This document shows positions 36,359 to 43,531 of a DNA stretch of 64,000 nt, piece after piece; the first letter of the stretch is position 1, and each line of letters opens with the position of its first letter. The stretch spans positions 18,004 through 82,003 of the forward strand of contig NZ_LIPN01000031.1 of the NCBI RefSeq assembly GCF_001418325.1, written 5' to 3'. A program made the translations under genes and the position numbers. The notes beneath the pieces are model-generated. The model had not been told where the DNA came from and ran no database searches. It was given only the letters and a program-made list of their open reading frames with translations. Source of the stretch: Streptomyces atriruber. GTDB lineage: Bacteria; Actinomycetota; Actinomycetes; Streptomycetales; Streptomycetaceae.

Positions 36359-36365
36359 CTTCCAC

Positions 36366-37334
36366 TCACACAATCACACGCAGTGCACGGCGTACGCCTG
36401 TGAACGTCACGCTCGTCCGTAGCCCCAAGTGGTCACCGTCCATCTGGAGGGGCAGCGGAACCTTTGAATGCAAGGTGAAGTCTGTGAGGTCGTGGAGCGT
36501 AACTGCGTGCTTACCGTGCGGTCCTCGCTCCGGCGTGGACGTCAGGAGCTGGGTGCCGTAACGGGCCACCGCGGCCGTGGAGAGCTTCTTCAGTCCCAGC
36601 ACGTCCAGAGCCGTGTCGAAAGAGGCCTGCGGAGATGCGTACAGCGGGCGATTGCCCAGGTAGGAGTACGGAGAGGTGTTGCAGACTATCGACATCACCA
36701 GGTCGGTCACCGGGTCCTCGCCGGGCCGCTCCAGGGTGATCATTCCGTGCCTGCGGTGGGGCTCGTCGATGAACTGACGCAGCACCTGGCGCACATACAG
36801 GGCGTGCGTCGAGCGCCGACCGAGCTCGCGCTGCTGTTCGACCCTGCCCACCACGCCGCCGTCGAAGCCCAGACCCGCGCAGAACGTGAACCAGCGCGAT
36901 GGCACGGCCTCGTCCTCCGTGCCCGGCGTACCGCCCGCGATGCCCAGCCCCACCGTGCGCTCACTGCCCTCGCGCAGGGCGTCCAGCAGGGCGCCGGTGG
37001 CCTCCACGGCGTCGTTGGGCAGCCCCAGGGCGCGCGCGAAGACGTTGGTGGAGCCGCCGGGGACGACGGCGAGGCGGGGGAGGCGGTCCGGGTCGGGGCC
37101 GTGGTGCAGCAGGCCGTTGACGACCTCGTTGACGGTGCCGTCGCCGCCGAGGGCGACGACCAGCTCGATGTCCTTGCTCTCCGCGGCCTGCCGGCCGAGG
37201 TCCCTGGCGTGCCCGCGGTACTCGGTGGTGACCGCGTCGAGCTTCATCTCGCTCGCCAGTGCGTGGACCAGCACATCACGCGTACGCGCACTGGTGGTGG
37301 TTGCCGCCGGGTTGACCACGAGAAGTGCACGCAT
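36366..37334 (-). CDS. Diacylglycerol/lipid kinase family protein (YegS-like)
   Basis: 322 residues of the DAGK catalytic family. The nucleotide loop is ALGGDGTVNE (61-70), followed by VVPGGSTNVFARALG (about 89-103), and the C-terminal domain ends with the usual beta-sandwich (PLPLQMDGDHLG). Such enzymes phosphorylate diacylglycerol or related lipids at the membrane; which lipid cannot be read from the sequence. ATG 37334 is used. It diverges from a small membrane protein gene at 37415. Confidence 0.88.
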   Translation of the reverse strand: MRALLVVNPAATTTSARTRDVLVHALASEMKLDAVTTEYRGHARDLGRQAAESKDIELVVALGGDGTVNEVVNGLLHHGPDPDRLPRLAVVPGGSTNVFARALGLPNDAVEATGALLDALREGSERTVGLGIAGGTPGTEDEAVPSRWFTFCAGLGFDGGVVGRVEQQRELGRRSTHALYVRQVLRQFIDEPHRRHGMITLERPGEDPVTDLVMSIVCNTSPYSYLGNRPLYASPQASFDTALDVLGLKKLSTAAVARYGTQLLTSTPERGPHGKHAVTLHDLTDFTLHSKVPLPLQMDGDHLGLRTSVTFTGVRRALRVIV

Positions 37335-37414
37335 GCGAAGCAGACTACCTAGCGCTCTTTACACGGCCTAGACCGAGGTGCCGGGGCGGACGCGCCCGGA
37401 GCTACCCTGCTGGG

Positions 37415-37873
37415 GTGAGTACTGAGCGGAAAACCACCCCCGAAGCCCCGGAGTCGCCCGAGTCGGGCCCGCGACCCGCGCGGGTGACCGCCGCCGCGGC
37501 CCTGGTCGCGCTGGAGGGCCTCGCCCTCCTCGCCGGGGGCGTGTACATGCTCGCGCTGGGCATCTCGGGATCGCCCGACGACGCCAAGCAGGCCTGGACG
37601 GGTGGCATCACGCTGATGGTCCTCGCCCTGCTCCCGCTGCTCGCCGCCCGCGGACTGCTGAAGCTGCGCCGGTGGAGCCGCGGTCCCGCGATCATCACGC
37701 AGATCATGGCGCTTCCGGTGGCCTGGCAGATGCTGCAGGCCAACAGTGCGGCGATCCCGGCCGGCATCGTCCTCGCGATCTGCGCGGTCGTCTCGCTCGT
37801 CCTCCTGATCAATCCGGCGACGACCGAGGCCCTCGGCATCCAGGGCCCCGGCAACGTCCAGGATCAGAAGTAG
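37415..37873 (+). CDS. Four-helix integral membrane protein, unknown function
   Basis: 152 residues with an acidic/Pro-rich N-terminus (TTPEAPESPESGPRP) and four hydrophobic helices (about 25-48, 62-80, 90-108 and 112-132). It is conserved in Streptomyces without a known role. GTG 37415 has no Shine-Dalgarno sequence but a TACCCT hexamer at 37403-37408 lies 6 bases upstream, so a leaderless transcript is likely. It converges with sigH. Confidence 0.78.
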   Translation: MSTERKTTPEAPESPESGPRPARVTAAAALVALEGLALLAGGVYMLALGISGSPDDAKQAWTGGITLMVLALLPLLAARGLLKLRRWSRGPAIITQIMALPVAWQMLQANSAAIPAGIVLAICAVVSLVLLINPATTEALGIQGPGNVQDQK

Positions 37874-37934
37874 CGGGATCAGGAGTGGCGCGATCGAAGT
37901 AGTGCGACTCGGGAAAAGTCGCTACGGAGAGTGA

Positions 37935-38876
37935 TCACTCCTCGACGAGGAGCTTCTCCCGCAGCTGCGCCAGCGTGCGTGCCAGCAGCCGGGAGACGTG
38001 CATCTGGGAGATGCCGACCTCCTGCGCGATCTGCGACTGGGTCATGTTGCCGAAGAAACGCAGCAGCAGGATGCGCTTCTCGCGCGGCGGCAGGTCCTCC
38101 AGGAGGGGCTTGAGCGACTCGCGGTACTCGACGCCCTCCAGGGCCTCGTCCTCGGCGCCCAGGGTGTCCGCGACGGCCGGGGACTCGTCGTCCGTGTCCG
38201 GGACGTCCAGGGACAGCGTGGAGTACGCGTTGGCGGACTCCAGGCCTTCCAGGACCTCCTCTTCGGAGATGGCCAGTTTCTCGGCCAGCTCGTGCACGGT
38301 GGGGGAGCGGCCGTGCAACTGGGACAGCTCGGCCGTCGCCGTCGTCAGCGCGAGACGCAGCTCCTGCAGGCGCCGCGGGACGCGGACCGCCCACCCCTTG
38401 TCGCGGAAGTGCCGCTTGATCTCGCCGACGACCGTCGGGGTCGCGTACGTGGAGAACTCCACGCCGCGCTCCGGGTCGAAGCGGTCCACGGACTTGATCA
38501 GGCCGATCGTGGCGACCTGGGTGAGGTCGTCCAGCGGCTCGCCGCGGTTGCGGAAGCGGCGGGCCAGGTGCTCGACGAGCGGCAGATGCATGCGGACCAG
38601 CTGGTTGCGCAGCTCCGCGTACTCCCGACTGCCGCCGTCCAGGGTGCGCAGCTCGATGAACATCGCGCGTGCGCCGCTGCGGTCCTGCGGATCGTGCCGA
38701 CCGTGCTCGCTCATGTTTCCCGCCCGTCGCCCGCCGCCCCGGCCGGAGAGCTCCTCGAGCTCGTCCCTGGCGGTCGGCTCTGCCTGCTCCGACACATCGG
38801 CCACCTTCAGCGGACCCGACCGGTCCGGCTCCTCCGGGTGCGGTTTCGCCTGCTGTTCGGGGATTCCGGTGGTCAT
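37935..38876 (-). CDS. sigH: Stress sigma factor SigH (SigB/SigF family)
   Basis: 313 residues from ATG 38876, which has GGGAGGGG 9 bases upstream. An unstructured N-terminal tail (1-55) precedes regions 2 (LVEHLARRFRNRGEPLDDL, then ATIGLIKSVDRFDPERGVEF), 3 and 4 (LPPREKRILLLRFF, QSQIAQEVGISQMHVSRLL). It directs osmotic and developmental stress genes. An in-frame GTG at 38960 overlaps the upstream anti-sigma stop (GTGA) and would add 28 residues; ATG 38714 (MSEHGRHD) would give 259. S. coelicolor SigH is known to appear as several size forms, so more than one start may be used. Confidence 0.9.
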   Translation of the reverse strand: MTTGIPEQQAKPHPEEPDRSGPLKVADVSEQAEPTARDELEELSGRGGGRRAGNMSEHGRHDPQDRSGARAMFIELRTLDGGSREYAELRNQLVRMHLPLVEHLARRFRNRGEPLDDLTQVATIGLIKSVDRFDPERGVEFSTYATPTVVGEIKRHFRDKGWAVRVPRRLQELRLALTTATAELSQLHGRSPTVHELAEKLAISEEEVLEGLESANAYSTLSLDVPDTDDESPAVADTLGAEDEALEGVEYRESLKPLLEDLPPREKRILLLRFFGNMTQSQIAQEVGISQMHVSRLLARTLAQLREKLLVEE

Positions 38877-38956
38877 ACGGCGCAACCCCTCCCTGCCGTC
38901 GGCGGGCAGACCTCGTGTGCCGCGCTCTTCGTCCCGCACCGGCCCGTCCCCGTCCC

Positions 38957-39370
38957 TCACGCCGGCCCGGGTCCCGCGCCGCGCTTCTTGTAGAGGCTGA
39001 TCGAGACGGTGTTGTCCTCGGCGACGGTCGAGTCCACCTGGCCCGCGAGGGCCGACAGCACCGTCCAGGCGAAGGTGTCCCGCTCCGGGGCCCGGCCGTC
39101 GGTCGTGGGCGCCGAAACCGTCACCTCCAACGAGTCGTCGACGAGGCGGAAGACGCAGCTGAGCACCGAGCCGGGCACGGCCTGCTGGAGCAGGATCGCG
39201 CAGGCCTCGTCGACCGCGATGCGGAGGTCCTCGATCTCGTCGAGAGTGAAGTCCAAACGCGCTGCGAGGCCGGCCGTCGCCGTCCGCAGCACCGACAGGT
39301 AGGCACCCGCAGCCGGAAGGCGGACCTCCACGAAGTCCTGATTCCCGGGCTCGCCTGCGATCTGGGACAC
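38957..39370 (-). CDS. rshA: RsbW-like anti-sigma factor (RshA/PrsH)
   Basis: 137 residues, GHKL-ATPase anti-sigma kinase of the SpoIIAB/RsbW family controlling SigH. The N box EDLRIAVDEACAILL is clear; the fold is short, and the G-box glycines seen in catalytic kinases are poorly represented, so it may sequester rather than phosphorylate. GTG 39370 is chosen: GGAGG lies 5 bases upstream. The stop overlaps a possible sigH start (GTGA). The start and gene pair match the S. coelicolor locus as I recall it. Confidence 0.88.
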   Translation of the reverse strand: MSQIAGEPGNQDFVEVRLPAAGAYLSVLRTATAGLAARLDFTLDEIEDLRIAVDEACAILLQQAVPGSVLSCVFRLVDDSLEVTVSAPTTDGRAPERDTFAWTVLSALAGQVDSTVAEDNTVSISLYKKRGAGPGPA

Positions 39371-39617
39371 CCTCACCTCCAAGGTGGTACAAGCACTTTC
39401 GGGGTTCCGGAGCCGCCGTCCAGCGGCGGTCCGGGCTGCGTCACACGGGTAACGCCCCACGTCGTTCTGCGGTGACGCTACCGCGCTCCCCAGCTCCGTG
39501 TCCCGGGGACCCCGGCCTGATGCTGTCACTCATAGTAAGCCTATGAGTACGGACAGTGGCTAGGGGTCGCGCAGGCCCAATTGGAAAGAACGGGCGCCGG
39601 GTTGACGTACCCAAACG

Positions 39618-39878
39618 TCAGACGATCGAACCGTCCACGAAGCACCATCGCCAGCTCTCGCCCGGCTCGAAGGTCCTCATCACAGGGTGTGAGCTCTCCC
39701 TGAAATGTGCCGTCGCGTGCTGGAAAGGGGAAGAGTCGCAACAGCCCACGTGCCCGCACTCCAGACACAGCCGCAACTGGACGGGGTGGCTGCCGGCGGC
39801 CTGGCACTCGAGACACGTTTCGCTCAGCGGGGGCACCTCGGGGTGCGGCAGCGCTGCGACGTGCGGGCACTCGTTCAT
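39618..39878 (-). CDS. UBP-type zinc-finger protein
   Basis: 86 residues forming a single UBP/ZnF domain: Cys and His pairs in ECPHV, ETCLECQ, LRLCLECGHVGCCDSS and HATAHFRESSHPVMR, then ESWRWCFVDG. In eukaryotes this fold binds ubiquitin C-termini; stand-alone bacterial versions are common in actinobacteria and of unknown role. ATG 39878 is used. It diverges from the antiporter gene with 46 bp between starts, often found beside CPA1 antiporters. Confidence 0.85.
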   Translation of the reverse strand: MNECPHVAALPHPEVPPLSETCLECQAAGSHPVQLRLCLECGHVGCCDSSPFQHATAHFRESSHPVMRTFEPGESWRWCFVDGSIV

Positions 39879-39924
39879 GATTGCCAGGTTACGACGGGAA
39901 CACGGAGGGTGGAGGGGTCTGCCG

Positions 39925-41523
39925 ATGGATGCATTGCCGCTGGTGGGACTGATCGCGGCGAGCGCCGCGGTGGCAGGGGCGGCGCGCAGGACCCCGGTGC
40001 CGGCGCCGCTGCTCCTGGTCGGTGTCGGGCTCATCGCCGCGTACCTGCCGGGCGTGCCCGACTACCACCTCGACCCGCACATCGTGCTGCCGCTGATCCT
40101 GCCCCCGCTGCTGCACACGGCCGCCCTGGAGAGCTCCTACCTGGACCTGCGGGCCAACGTCAGGCCCGTCGCGCTCCTCTCGGTCGGTTACGTTCTGTTC
40201 GCCACGGTCGCCGTCGGATGGCTCGCGTACCTGCTCATTCCCGACCTGCCGCTGCCCGCCGCGCTCGTCCTCGGTGCCGTGATCGCGCCACCGGACGCGG
40301 TCGCCGCGACCGCCATCGCGCGCAAGGTGGGTCTCCCCTCGCGGATCACCACGATCCTGCAGGGCGAGTCCCTGGTGAACGACGCGACCGCGATCACCGC
40401 CTACAAAGTGGCCATCGCGGCGGCGGTCGGCGAGGGCGCGAGCTGGTCGGGAGGCGTCCGGGAGTTCCTGGTGGCGGCGGTCGGCGGCGTCGGCGTCGGA
40501 CTGCTGATCATGGTGCCGATCCACTGGCTGCGCACCCACCTGAAGGAGGCGATGCTGCAGAACACGCTGTCCCTGCTCATCCCCTTCGTCGCGTACGCCG
40601 CCGCGGAACAGGTCGGCGCCTCCGGAGTGCTCGCCGTGGTCGTCGTCGCGCTGTACCTGGGCCACCGCTCCTGGCAGGTCGACTTCGAGACGCGGCTGCA
40701 GGAGGCCGCGGTGTGGAAGGTCGTCGCGTTCATCCTGGAGTCGGCGGTCTTCGCACTGATCGGGCTGCAGCTGCCCGTCGTGCTCAAGGGGCTCGGCGAA
40801 TACAGCGTGGCGCAGGCCGTCTGGTACGCGTTCGGGGTCTTCGTCTTCGTCGTCGTGGCGCGCTTCGTGTGGTCGTATCCGGCGACGTACCTGCCGCGCG
40901 GGCTCTCGGCGCGGATCAAGGAGCGCGAGGCCGACATGGACTGGCGGCGGCCGCTGATCGTCAGCTGGGCCGGCATGCGGGGCGTGGTCTCGCTGGCCAT
41001 CGCCTTCTCGATCCCGCTCGTCACGGACGACGGCGAGCCGTTCCCCGCGCGCAATCTTGTCCTGTTTCTGACGTTCACCACGGTGATCGGAACGCTCGTC
41101 GTGCAGGGGCTCTCGCTGCCGTGGCTGATCCGCGTCCTGAAACTGCCGGGCCGTGACGCGCAGGCCCAGACGCTCGCCGAGGCGCAGGCGCAGAACGCCG
41201 CCTCGCAGGCCGCGGAGGCCCGGGTGGAGGAACTCATGCAGGACGAGCGCAACCGCCTGCCACAGCCCCTCCAGGACCGTCTGCGCACGGTCCTGGAGCG
41301 CCGCCGCAACTCCGTGTGGGAGCGGCTCGGTCAGGCCAACCCGGTAACGGGGGAGTCGGCGGACGACACCTACCGGCGCCTCGCGCGCGAGGCGATCGCC
41401 GCGGAGCGCGAGGTGTTCGTGAGGATGCGGGACGAGCGGCGCATCGACGACGAGATGATGCGGACGCTGCTGCGCAAGCTCGACCTGGAGGAGGCGGCCG
41501 CCCACCGCGAGATCGAGGACTGA
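39925..41523 (+). CDS. CPA1-family Na+/H+ antiporter
   Basis: 532 residues with about 12 membrane helices (residues 1-400) and a soluble charged C-terminus of about 130 residues with coiled-coil character (AQTLAEAQAQNAASQAAEARVEE is the linker; only part is diagnostic). Ion-site motifs are APPDAVAATAI and GESLVNDATA, typical of NhaP/YjcE carriers. ATG 39925 has GGAGGGG 8 bases upstream. It exports Na+ or K+ in exchange for protons; the ion is not determined. Confidence 0.9.
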   Translation: MDALPLVGLIAASAAVAGAARRTPVPAPLLLVGVGLIAAYLPGVPDYHLDPHIVLPLILPPLLHTAALESSYLDLRANVRPVALLSVGYVLFATVAVGWLAYLLIPDLPLPAALVLGAVIAPPDAVAATAIARKVGLPSRITTILQGESLVNDATAITAYKVAIAAAVGEGASWSGGVREFLVAAVGGVGVGLLIMVPIHWLRTHLKEAMLQNTLSLLIPFVAYAAAEQVGASGVLAVVVVALYLGHRSWQVDFETRLQEAAVWKVVAFILESAVFALIGLQLPVVLKGLGEYSVAQAVWYAFGVFVFVVVARFVWSYPATYLPRGLSARIKEREADMDWRRPLIVSWAGMRGVVSLAIAFSIPLVTDDGEPFPARNLVLFLTFTTVIGTLVVQGLSLPWLIRVLKLPGRDAQAQTLAEAQAQNAASQAAEARVEELMQDERNRLPQPLQDRLRTVLERRRNSVWERLGQANPVTGESADDTYRRLAREAIAAEREVFVRMRDERRIDDEMMRTLLRKLDLEEAAAHREIED

Positions 41524-41528
41524 GGCGG

Positions 41529-42479
41529 CTACCGGCCGGAGGGCGGCGGTGCGGGGGTGTCGCGCGTGCCGGTGATCACCGCGGTGAGGCGGGTGCCGGG
41601 GCGGAAAACGCCCTCTTCGCAGAGGACGGTCAGGGCGTACAGGAGCTTGGCGACGTAGAGGTGTTCCACCAGGAGGCCGGTCGAGGGCTCGTGGCGGTAC
41701 TCGAAGTCCTCGGCGAAGGCGATGAGTTCCGGCGGGGTGCGGGCGTAACCGCCCCAGTGGAAGCGCTCGTCCAGGCGCCAGTTGGCGGTCGGTTCGCCGA
41801 ACGTCCGCCGTTGCAGGGTGGCTATGTCGTCGCCCAGGAAGCCGCCTTTGAGGACCGGTATGCCGAGGGCCCGCAGGTCCGGGCCGAGGCCCGCGGCGAG
41901 GCCCGCGAGGGTGCCGCCGGTGCCGCACGCCACGGCCGCCACGTCGGTGTGCCCGCGCAGCTCCTCGCCCAGGGCCGTGCAGCCCCGCACGGCAAGGGGG
42001 TTGCTGCCGCCCTCCGGGATCACGTACGCGTCCCGGCAGCCCGTCTCGTGCTGGAGCGCGGCCAGCGTCCCGGGCTCGGCCTTGCTCCGGTACGTCGACC
42101 GGTCGACGAAGTGCAGGCGCATGCCGTCGGCCGCGCAGCGGGCCAGCGAGGGGTTCAGCGGGCGCCCGGCGAGTTCGTCGCCGCGGACGACGCCGACCGT
42201 GGCGAGGCCCAGGAGACGGCCTGCCGCGGCGGTGGCGCGCAGGTGGTTGGAGTAGGCGCCGCCGAACGTGAGCAGGGTGTCGTGGCCCGCGTCGGCGGCC
42301 TCCCGCAGGTTCAGGACGAGCTTGCGGTACTTGTTGCCCGGCAGGTCCGGGTGGATCAGGTCGTCCCGCTTGAGCGACAGCTCCACGCCATGACGGCCGA
42401 AACGGTCGTCGTCCACGCGCTGCAGCGGCGAGGGCAGCCGCGGGCGCGGTGCGAGCGGGGCGGGCGGGGTGTGGTGCAC
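41529..42479 (-). CDS. PLP-dependent D-cysteine desulfhydrase / ACC deaminase family
   Basis: 316 residues, fold-type II PLP enzyme. The cofactor Lys lies in DLPGNKYRKL, with the SNHLRATAAAG phosphate-side stretch and the GTGGTLAGLAAGL loop. Members act on D-cysteine or 1-aminocyclopropane-1-carboxylate, giving pyruvate or 2-oxobutyrate and ammonia; sequence alone does not separate them here. It converges with the antiporter (6 bp) and starts 11 bp after an amidase gene on the same strand, so may be co-transcribed with it. Confidence 0.87.
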   Translation of the reverse strand: MHHTPPAPLAPRPRLPSPLQRVDDDRFGRHGVELSLKRDDLIHPDLPGNKYRKLVLNLREAADAGHDTLLTFGGAYSNHLRATAAAGRLLGLATVGVVRGDELAGRPLNPSLARCAADGMRLHFVDRSTYRSKAEPGTLAALQHETGCRDAYVIPEGGSNPLAVRGCTALGEELRGHTDVAAVACGTGGTLAGLAAGLGPDLRALGIPVLKGGFLGDDIATLQRRTFGEPTANWRLDERFHWGGYARTPPELIAFAEDFEYRHEPSTGLLVEHLYVAKLLYALTVLCEEGVFRPGTRLTAVITGTRDTPAPPPSGR

Positions 42480-42489
42480 CCCGCCATTG

Positions 42490-43080
42490 TCACTTGAGGC
42501 GCTCCTCGATGCGGTCCCGCATCGAGTCCATGGTGAAGCCGCGAGGGTCGACCTTGCCCGGCTGCCACTCCAGGTGGCCGATCACCGAACGCTCCGTCCA
42601 GCCGTGGTGACGGCAGATCGCCGCCGACACCTTCTCGATGGCCTCCAGCTGCTCTTCGGGCCACGGGTCCTCGCCGTCGCCGAGGTTCTCGCACTCGAAG
42701 CCGTAGAAGTGGCGGTTGCCGTCGGTGTTCGCCTCGTTGTCCGGGGGCAGGCGCTTCTCCGCGATGACCGCGCGGAGCACGTCGTCGTCGCCGAGGCCCG
42801 CGTGGTTGGCGCGGCCGTACCCGACGAGGTGGACGCGGCCGTCCTTGGTGATGACGCCGTGGCAGAGCGGCCCGGGGAGCGAGGCGAAGCCGTCGCGGCA
42901 GATCTCCACCGTGCGCTCGCTGCCCTTCGTCACGGTGTGGTGGATCACCACGCCGTGAACGGGGCCCCAGGGGCCTTTGTGGTTGCGGTTGTGGTGCTCC
43001 CAGTCGCCGACTTCGACGACGGTCACGCCTTCGTCCCGCAGGATGTCGATGAACCGGCCTGCGGACATGGGTGGGGCCAT
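42490..43080 (-). CDS. N-acetylmuramoyl-L-alanine amidase (PGRP/Amidase_2 type)
   Basis: 196 residues. A zinc amidase that cleaves the glycan-peptide bond. Candidate zinc ligands and catalytic residues are in VVIHHTV (first His), ANHAG, and the terminal GHLEWQPGKVDPRG (His, Lys). No signal peptide is visible, so it may act inside the cell or be released by lysis or another route. ATG 43080 (alternative 43068). The substrate is most likely peptidoglycan fragments. Confidence 0.85.
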   Translation of the reverse strand: MAPPMSAGRFIDILRDEGVTVVEVGDWEHHNRNHKGPWGPVHGVVIHHTVTKGSERTVEICRDGFASLPGPLCHGVITKDGRVHLVGYGRANHAGLGDDDVLRAVIAEKRLPPDNEANTDGNRHFYGFECENLGDGEDPWPEEQLEAIEKVSAAICRHHGWTERSVIGHLEWQPGKVDPRGFTMDSMRDRIEERLK

Positions 43081-43219
43081 GACCGTCTCCTTTGCAAGGC
43101 GCGACGGCCGCCGGTCGCGGGCCGTCTCGTACGCCCTGCTTGTACCGGAACTCCGGTGCCCGGACCAGCCATTCGGAAGCGATCCGTGGCCTGTTCGGGC
43201 ACCGTGCGAGCCGATCCGG

Positions 43220-43456
43220 TCAATTGCCGTGCAGGAAACCGTCCCCGTGGGCCGCGACGTGGGACTCCAGGTCCTGCAGCGCCTGCTGGGTCGCCTGCGA
43301 GGAGCCGGTGCCCCGGCGCTCGGCGTAGTACGCCGCGCCGAGCTTCTTCAGGAGGGCGTCGCCCGCGCGCTTCTCCTGGACCTCGTCGATCTTCTGCTTG
43401 CCCTGGGTGAGGCCCCGCTGGGCCTGCTCTTTGGCGCGATCCAGGAAGCCTGCCAT
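43220..43456 (-). CDS. Small conserved helical protein
   Basis: 78 residues, very hydrophilic and predicted almost wholly helical (MAGFLDRAKEQAQRGLTQGK, then KIDEVQEKRAGDALLKKLG and QQALQDLESHVAAH). Conserved in Streptomyces; no enzyme motif. The start has a proper ribosome site (GGAGAG). It stands alone between an amidase gene and the large lysyltransferase-like gene, all on the minus strand. Function unknown. Confidence 0.75.
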   Translation of the reverse strand: MAGFLDRAKEQAQRGLTQGKQKIDEVQEKRAGDALLKKLGAAYYAERRGTGSSQATQQALQDLESHVAAHGDGFLHGN

Positions 43457-43531
43457 TGCTCTCTCCTGCCGGTTGGTGCGGTGATCGGTATCGGGTTCAA
43501 CGGTTGTGCGGATCTTGTGGTTCCCCGGGGG

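Larger units (their letters stand above)
36050..36365 (-). other. wblE leader/promoter region
   Basis: 316 bases without a gene. Contains the ribosome site, a palindrome at 36094-36107, an eight-base A tract on the minus strand (36271-36278), and a GGCCTAAA...TTTAGGCC inverted repeat (36326-36358) that could end the YegS-like transcript. No vegetative or sigma-R promoter with correct spacing was found by eye. Confidence 0.5.

Noticed and set aside
37368..37383. GGCCTAGACCG near the YegS-like/37415 promoter region as a DasR site
   Set aside because: Three mismatches in the 12-base core; too weak to list as dre.
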